64,000 nt of DNA from Cylindrodendrum hubeiense (taxonomy: Eukaryota; Ascomycota; Sordariomycetes; Hypocreales; Nectriaceae), in assembly GCA_014621425.1 (NCBI GenBank), contig JAANBB010000006.1:344106-408105 (forward strand), given 5' to 3'. Position numbers and translations under genes: made by a program. This document shows, one piece after another, positions 1 to 12,097 of this stretch. The notes below the pieces were generated by a model, which ran no database searches, was not told the DNA's origin, and saw nothing but the letters and a program-made list of their open reading frames with translations. Position 1 is the first letter of the stretch. Each line of letters opens with the position of its first letter.

Positions 1-318
1 CATGTATTGTCGATTTTGACTCAGGTAGGGCATGAAACCGCCACTACTTCACAGACCAGGCAATTATTATGGTAGCCTAAGGTGACCTTGAAAGTCCTAT
101 TTGATGTCTGGGGTATAGAATTGTTGCGTAGCGTCATGAATGGATATCTTTCTAGTGGTACAGCATCAAGAACGCACACAGCACTCATCCGAGCCAAACT
201 AATCTACGACCACAATATGCATTTCCTGAAAGGCAACATAATCTATTCCCATTATCCCGGCCCCGAAACCCCATTTAACCACAGACGCCCGTTCGTCGCA
301 AACAATCTCAAAACTTTG
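1..318. other. Intergenic, 3' of the RGS gene
   Basis: Lies downstream of the minus-strand RGS gene. I see no coding sequence with family similarity here. The open frame on the plus strand overlaps the terminal exon of the RGS gene antisense and starts at a TTG-like codon, so it is not called. Confidence 0.5.
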
Positions 319-1781
319 TCAATAATGCAGTCCAGCATTTGCTACTTGATATCCATATTTTGGATTTTGGAGGAACTTTGGTACCGAGTCCTGTTGTATC
401 ATTAGTCAGTGTGATCTGCGAGACAGGAACATTTCAAGAGTATACTAACGCTAGTCATGAGCTTAAACACAGCACTCTGGGCATCCTCAAAGAGCGACGT
501 TACTTCATGTAGAACGTCTGTTATGGTGTTATCCTCAGCTGACGCCTTTGTCATTCGGCTTGCTAGGCTTCTGCGAAGCTGGTGATGGATGTTGAGTTCG
601 CGCGGGGAACCAGGAGCTAGGTATGCGTTGTAAATGCCGTATGATAACGCCAATAGCTCCTTTGCTTTGTCAGAAGAAGCTGTGTCGGAAGATTGTTGGA
701 GGTCTCGGGTAGCTGCCTTGCAGCTTCGAATGAACTCGTCGACTTCTAGATAGAAAGACAGGTTCTCTTCGCAGTGCATTTCTTGCAGGTTCTCTCGAAA
801 GAGAAGGCGAAGAGTAGGCTCAGTAAGGATCTTATCAAGCCTGTGAGTATTCGAGTCCTTGGTGCTGTAATGCTGAGAAGCCACCTCTCCCTTGTTTTGT
901 GAGGCACTTCTACTCAGGCTGTTGCTGCTGATAAGCGCCTTTCCTCGTGGAGTAAGCCTGTAAAGAGCACCCTTTGATGATTGAAAGAGCTTGGAATCCG
1001 AGAATAAAGATGAGAGCTCTTGATCCCGGAGGACTTGCTCAATAAGGTTGTGCTGGACGAAGAGACCAGCAACCTCGATGGCCTCTCGCCAATCTATGGT
1101 CGTGGAGTTCTCCATGAGCCAATCAATACCGGCCTTGCCAGTAAAGGTATTGTGATATAGTCCTCCATTGATCCTGCGCTCAGAGGCTATCTTCACACCG
1201 GCGGAATCTCTCTCGTCACCTGACAGGCTTGACTCAGGTGTGCTGCATGGTGACTGGTTCCCTCGTCCCTTAGCCCCGGCAAACCGCGAAAAGACAACTT
1301 GAATAATACTTTGATCTTGGAAAATCTTGTCGGTTTTTGCATCTCTTTCCAGGGTAATAAGTGGAATTGAAAACAGATTTGTCAACTCCAATAGCTGTTT
1401 CAACTGTACCCCGCTTTTCGAGCAGAAGCGATCAAGAATAACAATGCCTTTGGGGGTAAGCTGCCATACTGTACTTCTCATAGTGTACAATTGCTCATGC
1501 TTGCCATCTGCAGATTCAATAAATCGAGCATCGAGGAAAAGCTGGCAAAGAGAACGGCCCATATCTTTGGACATGGAAAACGTAGTCGTTGTTGTGGTGG
1601 TAATAATACGAGAAGGGTCCTTTGGGTTGGGCATGCGATTTGACTGTGAGAACTTGAGAGACCCAAGATTACGGATGGCATCCTCAGATAGAAACGTATA
1701 GTCGACCTTGGTAAATCTGACGCGGTGGGCCGATAAAGGCATCAGACTGACTGTGAGAGTGGAAAACAAATCTTCCAAATC
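319..1781 (-). CDS. flbA: FlbA/Sst2-type RGS regulator (5' end unresolved)
   Basis: Regulator of G-protein signalling. In this family it accelerates GTP hydrolysis on a G-alpha subunit and so restrains growth signalling to allow conidiation. Exons read as 450..1781 and 319..390, joined across a 59 bp intron (391..449) with donor GTTAGT, an internal CTGAC/ACTAAT branch site and acceptor ACAACAG. The join restores the family C-terminus (KLMTS then DSVPKFLQNPKYGYQ). Two DEP-like regions are visible (from HRVRFTKVDYTFLSE, and around NTFTGKAGIDWLMEN), then an RGS domain with LLFRENLQEMHCEENLSFYL. The frame has no ATG upstream. The sequence TTGCTAAC...CTGGCAG just before 1781 looks like a branch and acceptor, so at least one 5' exon is missing. 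A candidate ends at 1886 (reading RRQAFLK, donor GTGGGT), but phase matches only an alternative acceptor at 1772. Family members are about 700 residues; about 467 are seen here. It could be 5'-truncated. Confidence 0.85.
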
Positions 1782-1786
1782 CTGCC

Positions 1787-4357
1787 AGGTCTTGTGTTAG
1801 CAACTCTCCTGACCGCCAGAGACTATGCACCCTCTCTGTACAGTTGCTCTTAGATGAATGTTGGAGTGAAAATCATTGCACCCACCTTTGAGAAAGGCCT
1901 GTCGTCGTCCGTCATGCGGAGCAAGCCGGTCGACGACTGATTCATCCTGTTTTCCTGCATCGTCGGCGATTTGAACCACTGTGTCCGTAATGGCAAAGCT
2001 CCTGACGACTGTAGATGGTGTTGGTTGGGGGTTTGTCAAACAGGTGCCAGTTATTTGGTCGGCCGAAGTTGCTCAGGGGATAGATATATTATTATGGCAC
2101 GAGTCGTGATTACGGTGGCAACTGGTAGGTGCTTTCGGTGAAATTCAGTACCCACGTCGCCTTTTGTGTCGCAGTGCCAGGTTGGGCAAAGCGAATGCGC
2201 GATCCACTAATGCCAGTAGTAATAATGGCCGGTGGCCTGAACGTGACAGTTTCAAACCTGCCTGAGCAAGGTAAGTAGGCGAGCCTCGGCCTGTTGAAGG
2301 GGGGTGACCCACTGACTGCGACTTTGCGAGTGGATAGTGGCGGAGCAGAATTTTCAATGTATTGGCCCGTGCAATGAGCGACCGCAGCGCGAGTCAGTTT
2401 TGGGAATAGACGTTGGAGGATGAATATGTGTCGATCTCGGCATTTAGGCAGGCGAAGACGTTCCTTGCTGTTTGCCAAGCAGGCGCAGATGTTGAAATAA
2501 GTGAAGCGCAATGTGGATGTAAACGGACCGACGCACTACGTGGCATCAATGTGGCTTATGTATAAGGGGCGAGTTGCAGTCCATGCTGAGCAAGGCGATC
2601 ACGAACATGACCTGGGCACACTGGCACAGGGTGCTGTTTGTAAAGCGGTCAACAGGACAGTATTACGTAGTACGCGATCCTCTTAGTCCCGCTGTAAAAC
2701 AACGCAATGACGTCCGTCAGCAGTCTTGATTAGTCGCTGTTGCTCGATATGGTGTGCTCTCCTTGCTGCGTGTTTCCGTAAGAGGCAGGTAGGTTATTAT
2801 AATGACACACAGTTGCACGCATGGACCTTTGCTCTAGTTACTATTATCAAATGGGTTCCGCTCTCTAATTTCCGTCCTCCCCGTTAGTGCATCGTAATGA
2901 TTGGGCCCCGCAGCATCCAGGGGGCTTGATTCACGTAAACCCCACATGGCTCTCCATCTACGCGGCCGCTAACTTTTATTTCGCTTCTAGAAGCCCAAGC
3001 CGAATAATCCCATTTGCGCCTTTTTGTCCGTGTAAGCCATCTTGCTCCATCACGCCGTTTACTGCCTAGCCGTGATCTAACACGGCCAGCTTCTAGCCCG
3101 TGTCTGTGCTGACAACAATACTTGAGCCGAGACTGGCCAAACCATGGAAATAGAACCTAAAATCATACCGCTAAGCCCAGCTCAGTCTGCTGTGCAGATC
3201 ATTAGCGGAGAGAAAACTTACTTGTGCACCGATGGCGTCTTCACTGCGAAGTTTCATGATACATGTTGTGCATGTCATGGCGCGTGACAACTCTGTTGGA
3301 TATGAGTGCATTAAAATACAAGGTTTTCAATACTGTGATCAGAGTCCGGCGTTGTAAACTGCCGCTGGCCGCCTGCGCATCTCCTTGCAATGCATCATGG
3401 TTGCTCGCTGACGGCGACCTCGCAGAGCTCGCGAGTACCAGTTGCAGATGTCGAAACCGGGGTAGCCAAGGTGACAGGCGGTGTTTTCGAGGCAGTGCAC
3501 CCCGCAGTGTACGGGACTAAGAAAATGCCATTATCGACGCGCATTCCGAAAGCGCATTCCGAAGTGTCACAACTTGCACTGCTGCCAAAGGTGTGCCACG
3601 TGCTAGTTCGAGTGCGTGATCCTTAATGTCAACCACCAACAAGGTCGGAGTACTCGGCGCCAATCCCAGGGTTCGATACAGATTGGAGGGCTGTCGTCAG
3701 GCCCTCGAGATTCGCAAAGACGCCAGCTTCGGTACTGCCCTGACTCGTATTGAACGAACGGGGACACGCTTTATAACAGTAAAGCCAGTCGTCTGTTACA
3801 TATCCGATAGTAGTATCTCTAGGCTGGTGCAGTACTGGCGCAGTCAGTGGGGGTCATGTTCCTGCCTCCGCCATCAAACCCCGCTCTTGCGACAAACGGC
3901 CACGGCTCCGAGACAAACCACTGCTCATTATGGCAGATGAATTGCTCCCTACTGGAGCTGCAATCCTTGATCTAAATGAAACGCTCATGCCGCTTGACCG
4001 GTTGGTTAAAGAGGGGATCATATTCTACGATGAAGCCCGCTGACTCCATACCAGCTTTGATCCTCTTTACCCGTCGCCACCAATATGAAAAGCCAACTCC
4101 CACCTTGTGTTGTTTGGTGAAAGTCGTGGTCGACGTCTTTTACGTAGAACTTCAAGGCCCTCATGATTGTAGTCGCCGCAGCGGGCGAGTGCGTGTGAGA
4201 GCGACGAGATGGGCGTCAATGAGTGTTGAGATTGCCTTGGACCCAGATGGCTCCATGGACGGCAGCAGGCGGACAGTACTGGTGGAGCGTAAGTGGATCA
4301 TTCCGGCGTTTTAGAGGTTCATACACTGGTTACAACGACAGCAGGTACGATGATCCA
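1787..4357. other. Intergenic / possible 5' exons of RGS gene
   Basis: No ORF resembles a known family. The open frame at about 1797-2073 (minus) has no ATG but contains coding-like RLAPHDGRRQAFLK just upstream of the RGS gene and may be an upstream exon. The remaining small frames have mixed composition and no signal peptides or motifs. Confidence 0.35.
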
Positions 4358-4506
4358 AGTCCACTGAGAACCCCAGAAGAACTCCCCCAAGTTTGACAGA
4401 TGCTGATCTATCTATAGGCCAATCACCTATAGATAAGGTATCTGCTGACTGGACTGAATACCTGCCCAAATTCGATTTGCCCAGGCAGCCCCACAAGCAT
4501 TTGCAC
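4358..4506 (-). repeat. Degenerate MITE-like repeat, copy 1
   Basis: Read on the minus strand, this stretch begins with AAATGCTTGTGGGGCTGCCTGGG. It shares ordered blocks with the element at 14441-14599: the KCLWGCLG-encoding end, a central CAGCAGATA..CTCATCT/CTTATCT block, and GTCAAACxTGGGGxAGT. The second terminal repeat is no longer clear in this copy. It lies immediately 3' of the Apple-domain gene. Interpreted as a non-autonomous inverted-repeat transposon remnant; the superfamily is unknown. Confidence 0.6.
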
Positions 4507-4545
4507 ACAAAGATATGACCTTTCCCATTAAACTTTCAATTACTC

Positions 4546-6736
4546 CTATTTACAATAATACACAAAGCAACCTTTATCGAAAAGAAACAAGTCACGGTTA
4601 CCACCCTTAGTTGTTATACCCAATTTCTTATAAGGCGCATTATACAGCTGGCATGCATCTGACCTCAAGTACTTGTCATCCCAACTGAAGCTCAGGCATT
4701 TTGCCTTCGCAAGGCACTTAGCAGCGCACTCATAGACATCCTCAACATCTATATCCTCACCAATATTAAACTGTTTGTACACATTAGCTTGGCGGTAAGG
4801 CTTCCTACATGTCGCACCTGAGGGCACCGTGGGGCTGAGAATCGCAGCCTGTTTGCATTTCGGTGATTTTGACCCACTGGAGCCAGACAGGCCGGTTCCG
4901 CCACTGTTCAGACCGTTGCCCGATGCGCCGGAGCCACTTCCCGTGCCGTCGGGAGTATCGTCATCTTCTGTGCTATCTTTGGTATAACCAATGCACGTCT
5001 CCAAGATTGGCTCACTCTTTAGCGGCCTGAATATATTCCATGTCCGCTGGCCAATATAGTCACCCTCAAGAACGCCCTGGACTGTATTCTCAAAGTGGAT
5101 GTTGATCATGATACCATAGCAGCCGCCATTGACATCACCCACCGCCGTGCCATCCTCGGTGACTGTGCCGGACACCTCAAAGGACCCTTCTCCAACAATG
5201 GACGGTGTTTCCACGATGGAGGCACCGGCCTTCCAGGTACCCGAAAGCAGATCAATGCCGAGGCCCAACTTGACAGGCATGCCTAACGAAGTGGTGATCT
5301 TCAGCTCGCCAGCGACCTCTTTTTTCTTTGTAAAGATAGGGTTGAAGCCTCGGGCATGGCTATTGCTGTAGTCGAGCAAGTCGATCATGATGTCAATGTT
5401 GTTCCACTCAATCGCCGTGCCTAAGAGTAGAGAACCAGTCGCTTGGATGGTCATTGTAGCTTCGAAAGATAGTTCAACAAACGGCCCGACACCGGCGAGA
5501 AGGGGAATTTCAAATCCCGGGATAAACTTCCGTGGGAACGACTTTGTGTATTTCTTCTCATACTTGACAAAAGCCACCAGTCCGAGGTAAAGTCCGGCTT
5601 TGAAGGAGGCTCGGAATCCAACTTGGGCTTTGGTTACTTTGAACGGGATCAAGTCCACGTCGAGATCTCCCCAAATTTCCGCTGTGCCTGAAAAGCCACA
5701 TTCAACACAGTAGGCTGCAAGACCAAAGGTCTTTTCGGTGGTTTTAACCACTTTGCGCTCTTCAAGCGCGGACTCATTGGAGCGTTTATGGTGGCCGAAA
5801 TCTGATGCGATCTCACCCTTACTATAGGATGTATCCGTCTTCCCGCCTGTTTTGTTGTACTTGGCAAGAAGTGCGGCGTTATCCCATGGTGAGTCTTTAT
5901 CGATACCAAGGAAGTCATTGAGGTAGAGACCCCAACTGATACCCAAGGATACCTCGCGGTTGTGGAGACCATGCGGTTCAAACATCTATCGCACACAAAA
6001 AAAGCGTTAGTAAAAGCCTCCATTCAGTGAAAGGAATATCAGTAGCTGGGGGGCGGAGGAGGAGGAGGAGCAGGAGGAGGAGGTAAATTACATCTCTCTT
6101 ATCAACAGCCCGCTTCAGATTTAGGGTCCCAAGATCGCCCCATTTTAGGTTTAAATTGGTTGCAACATCCCTGTACCCAGCTGAGGAACCCTGAGCTGTG
6201 AAGGTCCTTTTGCTATCAGAGAAGGTGATAGATTTGGCAAGAAACAAATCATTGGTGTTATCTGATCCGCATCCGTCCACAGATGTTATGAAGACAAGTT
6301 TGCCCTTTCCACTCCAGTTCTTTTTAGCAAATTTGTAGGCGGCAGGGGTTAGAGTCGAAGTAAGACGACCGCCGGAACAAGAGATGCCGGAGATGTAGGA
6401 GGAATAATCAAGTGGGATTGTCGGATACGCGAACTTAAATGAAGCTTCAGAGAAGACAGCACCATCACGCTTCAGTTTGCGCTGGGAGCTGGAGCCGACC
6501 TTCGAGCCAGCCCAAGCTAGAACGACTCGAGTGCCGAGGGCGAGGGTGCCGAGATCGTCCTCATCGACGCCGGGAGGAACAACAGGCTCGAGGATGGCGC
6601 TTTTATCCGAGTTTGGATCATCTCGAGAATCAAGAGGTCGGATAGGCTCAGACTCGAACTGAGGTGTAGCAGAAGAGGAGCCGCAGAGGAGGAGGGTGGC
6701 GAGGGCAAAGGATGCAAGATATTTGGTGAAGAACAT
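4546..6736 (-). CDS. Secreted PAN/Apple-like domain protein
   Basis: Two exons, 6092..6736 and 4546..5985, give about 694 residues. The 106 bp intron (5986..6091) has donor GTAATT, branch TACTAAC and acceptor GATAG, and the junction reads KRD|MFEPHG in phase 0. The protein starts with a clear signal peptide (MFFTKYLASFALATLLLCGSSSA), followed by a large unrecognised extracellular region. A low-complexity Gly/Ser linker comes near residue 590. The last 90 residues form a cysteine-rich module of PAN/Apple type (CAAKCLAKAKCLSFSWDDK...CQLY), a fold associated with protein or carbohydrate binding. No catalytic motif was seen. Function is unknown; likely a wall-associated or secreted protein. The upstream flank carries a run of GAG/GGA codon-like repeats inside the intron. 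Confidence 0.8.
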
Positions 6737-8278
6737 GGCGTGTGATGGATTTCTAGGGTTGTGAAGATACCATTCACCTCAGAAGGATTACCAGACAGTA
6801 TAAACAGACTGATCTAGACTGAGTGCTATAGCACGTTGGATGGTCTGGATGGAAGACGCAGACGGTTGCCGTTGCCTCAGTATGCTGTCCCCCCTTTGCC
6901 TTTTGCTCAGAATGATAAAAGGTGAGAGAATTGCAAGGCATTCTGGGATGAATTGGGATGCATTGGGATGCATTGGGATGCCCCAAGAGTAAATAGTCTT
7001 TACAAGCATGTCCAATAAGACCTCATGTACCACTATTGATATAATTAAAATTGTCAGGGTAAAAAGCCACAAGACTAGAACTTGGATTTGGCTTTGCATT
7101 TTATCCCAACACATCGCCTAGGCCTCGACGGCTCCGCGCAAGTGCACAAGCTAGTCTCTGTTTCGCCTTGATCATCGAGTTCCGTCTTCCGGGTACTCGT
7201 TGCCTTGATCATACTTTCTTCCTCTAGGGTCTAGAATGTTGGGCTCGATCAGATTGCAATGTCCACTGAGTTGGGTCTCGGACGGCACTCAGCTTTAACC
7301 TGACGCCAAGCGGAACTGAAAGCAGTGGCTGGCTGACGGTTGGGCATAGCTGGACTAATGTGTCTGAATCGGTTATACTAGAGGATTCAGGCGTTCTGTA
7401 GATCGGACGCGCTAGGGGAGACTTTGCTCCGTTTTCCACTTTTATCCGTTCAAAACGCCATATCCCATCCAAAGCATTGGCCTGGGAAACCTTAGCGTTA
7501 TCCAAATTATCGGGTGTCTACTACGGTGTTCTTGTTTTGTGGAAATGTCTAAGCTAGTCCGCTCCAGAAACATGACAATCCAGCCCCAAAGACCGCACCC
7601 AGTACTCTGGTACGGCTACAATAGCGGGTTAATCGGAATGAAGGACAGTACTATTGAATGCCTCACATTCTTGGATGGCAAGCTTACACTAGAATAGGCA
7701 TCGACCCCGCAAAGGAGTCAAGCTAGTGCATTTCATATGGACTGGACTCGCCGAGGACCCTTTACTTAGCCGTCTCAAGTTACTTAACAATGCCGGATTG
7801 GGAGGTAGAATGTTTCTATGGCTGGTTGTACCCGCTTTCTCGGATGGGGGTGTCTCTACTAGAATAGCTAGTGCAGCCATAGAAACCACCAGGTGACGGG
7901 ATATTCTACTATCAGATATATGTTCTTGTGTCCACGGAGATCTGGCCCTCTGCTTTATCTATGCTGTGCTTAGTTTAGTGAAGTTAATTGTACCATAGGA
8001 AGTGGCTGAATGAAATTGGCAATTAGTAGGATCTAAGATGGTATTTTCTTTTTTAGCGGCGGGATACACCAGCCCCGAATCGCAATTCTGGGGTCCAGCA
8101 AGGTCCAACAGTTGGGAAAATGTGGCGACCACGAGCTGCCAACAACCCCTCCCACGCTGGGTTTCACAAAATGAGTTATATACATCATCCTCCACGTAAC
8201 CATCCGTTTCTTTGACATTTTTTTCAGCAACGCCTAGCACGCAGATATTACCGCCAAATCTTTTCTTCTTGCCTCATC
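6737..8278. other. Intergenic with short tandem repeat
   Basis: Divergent-promoter region between the Apple-domain gene and the Thr-rich gene. At about 6945-6981 a 10 bp unit (GCATTGGGAT) is repeated about 3.5 times. A TATA-like TTATATACA at about 8176 lies about 100 bp upstream of the next ATG. I see no credible gene. Confidence 0.5.
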
Positions 8279-9501
8279 ATGAAGACAATCGTGGCGCTTC
8301 TACCATTCCTAGCAGTCTTTGCATTAGCTGCCAACGAGCCGGTTACGTGCCGAACACAATTAGGTACCAAGCCGGTCAAGTCTGTTCCGACGGCGACTAC
8401 TACCAGCACCAACACTCGTCGACCAAGGTTCACAAGTGTTATTGTTCCGACTGTAACGAAGTCGGCCGCTCACTGGTATACGATCACGGTTTTCACTACG
8501 GAGACCATTTTTGTCACCGACACTACCGTGACAGATACCTTCAGCACCACAACTACCGAGTTCTCTGTGCAGACTGACATTTACGTCTCCACTGTCACGA
8601 CCACCAGGACGAGTACAAAGACCACGTCATCTGTCTCAACCACAGTAGTTGCAACGACTGCAGGCTTCCGTAATATTCGAGATACCCTCAACTCAAACAC
8701 GCTCAGACGCCGAGATATTGGTGGTCCTCACGCTCCCCGCAAGGTGGCGAACAAGAAGGGTCTTCAAGCCTTCACCTATCCAGTCAAGGTGGATTGTACG
8801 GGCTACCTTCCTTGAAATCACAAAAGATTGCCGCCGACTAACTGTTTAATGTAGGTACCAAGTCTGTTCCCAACACCAAGACCACAACAGTCCGCAAAAC
8901 CATTGCCGCGGTCACCAGAACTATTCGCTACTGGAAGAGCACCACTGAGACGGACACCATCTCCTCCACCAGTACAATTGTTCCCTCGGACGTTTCTATC
9001 ACCTTGACCTCCACTTCAACCTCAAGTGTGACTACTACTGCCACCATCTTCGAAACCAACACCAACTGGGCCTCTACAACCACCACGGCCGTTCTGCCTG
9101 GACCCACTGTCTACGACGCCTGTAACACCAACAACTACTTTGGCCCTAACTTTAACAACAACGGTGAACCTTACTACGCCGTAAATGTCGTCAATAATGG
9201 CCCAGGGGTTGGTTCTGAGTTCATGACGGTCGCCGATGGAGCCGGCGACCCGGGCGAGTGTTGCTATGCCTGCCAGCAGCTCGCGACGTGTGAGACCTGG
9301 ATCTTCAGGCAAACGAATCGAAATTGCTTTCTTCTATATCATGAAGGTAGATGCAGGTCGCAAGCATACCATCCTAACTTTATTTTGTCCAAGGATGGCC
9401 TAAGCCCTGGATCTGGATATGTTGTTGGAAACGGAAACTGTGGTTTCACGTACAGTGGAAACAGTGATGGCTCGCTATTTCCAGTGGACGGGTACTCTTA
9501 A
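8279..9501 (+). CDS. Thr-rich secreted protein with Cys module (paralogue A)
   Basis: Exons 8279..8795 and 8855..9501 give 387 residues. The 59 bp intron has donor GTACGG, branch GACTAAC and acceptor TGTAG; joining them gives VKVDC|TKSVP in phase 1. A signal peptide (MKTIVALLPFLAVFALAA) is followed by long Thr/Ser-Val tracts (STVTTTRTSTKTT), likely heavily O-mannosylated. A basic LRRRDIGG site resembles a Kex2-type cleavage site. The C-terminal module of about 120 residues has at least eight cysteines (GECCYACQQLATCETWIF...CFLL...CGF), resembling a PAN/Apple-like fold. It is paralogous to the next gene: same domain order, same intron position before or within the Thr region, same GECCxAC/EDCCALA core. 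Probable cell-wall or secreted glycoprotein; function unknown. Confidence 0.85.
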
Positions 9502-9959
9502 GTTTGGAGCAGTAGAAGTGAGGGAGAGATTAATTCAAGTCTCTAGATAGAAATGAGATCGGCCAGGGGACAGTTTGATTAACAATTAAAGGCTCTAATT
9601 AAATGTATTAAGTCCATGCCTTCGTGACTCTTGTGGCTCCTATCCCATCAGGCATTGCCATGAACATTAAGTTATCACTTAGCAGCTGTGCATCATTTAG
9701 CACAGGCATGCTGCATTGAACATTAATTGATAGCTATTAGAAAATCGGTTGATTGAAGTGCTCCCAAAATTGTACAAACGTATTCGTTGCATTAGGGACT
9801 TCTCTAGGTTGACAGATACTAAGTATTGTTGGATAGTTTTGCTGTTGCTGAAGTACCACATTGGCTCCACAAGCATTAGAGCAATCAAGGAGATACTATA
9901 CCTTGGCGGAGTAATCACTCCTTTCTGCCATAGCCAGCATTGCGACAGGAATGAACAAA
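9502..9959. other. Intergenic
   Basis: No gene seen. Around 9900-9945 a GGCGGAGTAATCACTCC stretch weakly resembles one near 25441-25485 (GGTGGAGTGATAATTCC), possibly dispersed repeat debris. Confidence 0.3.
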
Positions 9960-10500
9960 TTGTTAGTGGCATTTTTTGACTGGAAGTTGGGACTAAGACA
10001 CAGTCTAGGCAATAAACATAATATTTAGTGGCACTTGTCGACTCGAAGCTGGGACTAAGACACAGGCTAGACAAGAAACATAATTTTGGTAGCACTTGTT
10101 CATTCGAGGTTGGGATTAAGACACAGTCTAGACTTGATCGACTTTGAGCTGTACAGAGTAGCTACTAAATCAAGGGCCACACTCTTAAGCTAATAGCTCT
10201 GGCATGGCACATGTCAACCATAGCTTTCGCCTCATACTGACTAAAATAGTCGACGTTGGGACTAAGACAATCTACACACGATTGACTCTCAGTAGTGGCT
10301 GTAAGAAAAGGACCAGACTCTTAAGCTCACATATCTGGCATGACACATGCCAACTATAGCTTTCGCTTAATTCTCATTAAAACGGTCGACGTTGGGACCA
10401 AGACACCTTCTAGACACGATCGACTTCAGCCGTGGCTGCGAGATCAAGGCCAGACTATTAAGCTTAAAGTTCTAGTATAAAATATGTCGACTGCAGCTTT
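9960..10500 (+). repeat. Degenerate minisatellite / tandem repeat array
   Basis: Repeated cores of the form GTCGAC..TTGGGACTAAGACA..CTAGACA occur at about 9978, 10035, 10100, 10250 and 10385. They are spaced roughly 60 bp apart in the first part. In the second part they sit inside a longer repeat of about 130 bp that also contains CAGACTCTTAAGCT and CTGGCATGxCACATG blocks. Copies have diverged by substitutions. The array lies between the two Thr-rich paralogues and could be a by-product of, or substrate for, duplication by unequal exchange. Confidence 0.7.
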
Positions 10501-10815
10501 CGGCCTGCCCTTGTGTCCCCACAGAGACTGGAATGATTGACGGTGGCTTAGTGACACACCCCAGTAGTAGCGGCTAATGAAGGAGTAAGCTAACTATCCT
10601 GCTGCCTCATGTGTACAGCTCGCTTTATGTAATAAGTGAGGAGCTGATTTAAATAACCGGAAGAAATATTAAGGGTCTGTGGTAGTAAGGAAACGGGAAC
10701 GCAGCTTGAATGTGCCGCAGACCTTGAGGGTCCATATAAAGCACGAAAGGGCTCTCATCCATCGTCCCCGAACACATTGTCTTTGCGTGGACCTCTTATT
10801 GCCTTTATCTAATTG

Positions 10816-12097
10816 ATGATGAAGCTGGCACTGATTTGGACCGTGGTTTTGGCTGCAATCATCTCGGCTGCTGATGCGTCTGCAGTGAAGCCACGTGCAT
10901 CTACAACCACGCGATGTGGTATTGAATACGGATACTCTCAATCCTCAGTGATTCCCACGATAAAGACAACCACGACAAGAACCCGCAAGAGAACATCAAC
11001 GGTAGTAGAGAACGAAACCAGAACCATCACCGCCCGCACGAGAACCGCCACCAAAACTAGGACATCCGTCTCAACCGTGGTGGTGACTGTGCAGTACGAG
11101 GACGTATATACCACGGTAATCACGGCGAAATCTACCAGGTCCATAACAGTGGATGCGACGACGACCGTTGTGGTTACTGATACCACAATCGCATCCCGAG
11201 TCTCCACATCTACTATTCCAACCCCTGATGATTTCATCCCCCTCGCCTCGTCTTTGCCGCATGAAGATGAGGATGACGAAGGCACTTTCGATAAGAGAGG
11301 ACAGGGCCGGGCGGTCAAGAAAAGTCCTGGCTCATCTTGGACCAAGACTGGCAAACACGAAGAGATCAAGTTGGTTGCCGACAGCCAATTGCCAGGCTAT
11401 CCGAAAAGGATCATTTGCAAGATCATTATCTATGTATACGCCGTTGTTCAAACCAACACTATCATAAATCGGAGGACAAAAACGCTGCCGGCGCCGACTG
11501 TTACGCGAACCACCACAAAGACTTCAATGACTACTACTACCTCACTTCTGGCCCCAGCAAGTTCTACTGTGACTAAACGCACTACGAAAGTCGAAAAGAT
11601 CACAATCACCAATTTGGCTACATCAACTAGCACCTCCACGGTAAGCACTCTGTAGGGCAATACCCATCATTATCAACTAACAGAAATGTGCATCATAGGT
11701 CACTGAGATTGTCTATACTTCCACTACAACTTCATTTGCTGCTTGCGCCACTGACAACGTGTTGGGTGACCTGGACGGAAACGGATTCACGTCGCTTAGC
11801 ATGTCGATCAACAATTTTTCGTGGAGCTTTGAAGTTTTGCCCGCAAATTCTGCCGAAGATTGTTGTGCATTGGCCGCTGATAGACCGCATGCCTGGTATT
11901 ACTCATTCAGTCTGATCAACAGTGATTGTACAATCACTTACTCATCCGAGTCTTGTCCAGTGCCAAATGACGACACTGAGTTGAAGTATGCTAAGGCGAC
12001 ATTAGCTACTGCTTACGGAGCAACGCCGAGTGTGCTAGTCTTTGGAAATGGGCCCTGTGGTGTAATTGATAGTGTAATAAATGATGAGTACTACTAG
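10816..12097 (+). CDS. Thr-rich secreted protein with Cys module (paralogue B)
   Basis: Exons 10816..11640 and 11699..12097 give 407 residues. The 58 bp intron has donor GTAAGC, branch AACTAAC and acceptor CATAG, phase 0. ATG at 10816 is immediately followed by a second ATG (10819); the in-frame TTG at 10813 is not the start. TATAAA sits at 10735-10740. A signal peptide (MMKLALIWTVVLAAIISAADA) precedes long Thr/Arg/Val tracts, an acidic patch (HEDEDDEG) next to a FDKRG dibasic site, a second Thr tract and a C-terminal Cys module (ACATDNVLGDLDG...EDCCALAADR...CTITY...CPV...GPCG). It is clearly related to the gene at 8279. Likely a wall-anchored or secreted O-glycoprotein; function unknown. Confidence 0.85.

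Noticed and set aside
2110..2511. 133-codon minus-strand frame
   Set aside because: Arg/Pro-rich with no family resemblance and no link by clear splice sites to the RGS gene.
5095..5590. Plus-strand frames inside the Apple-domain gene
   Set aside because: Antisense shadows of the supported minus-strand exon.
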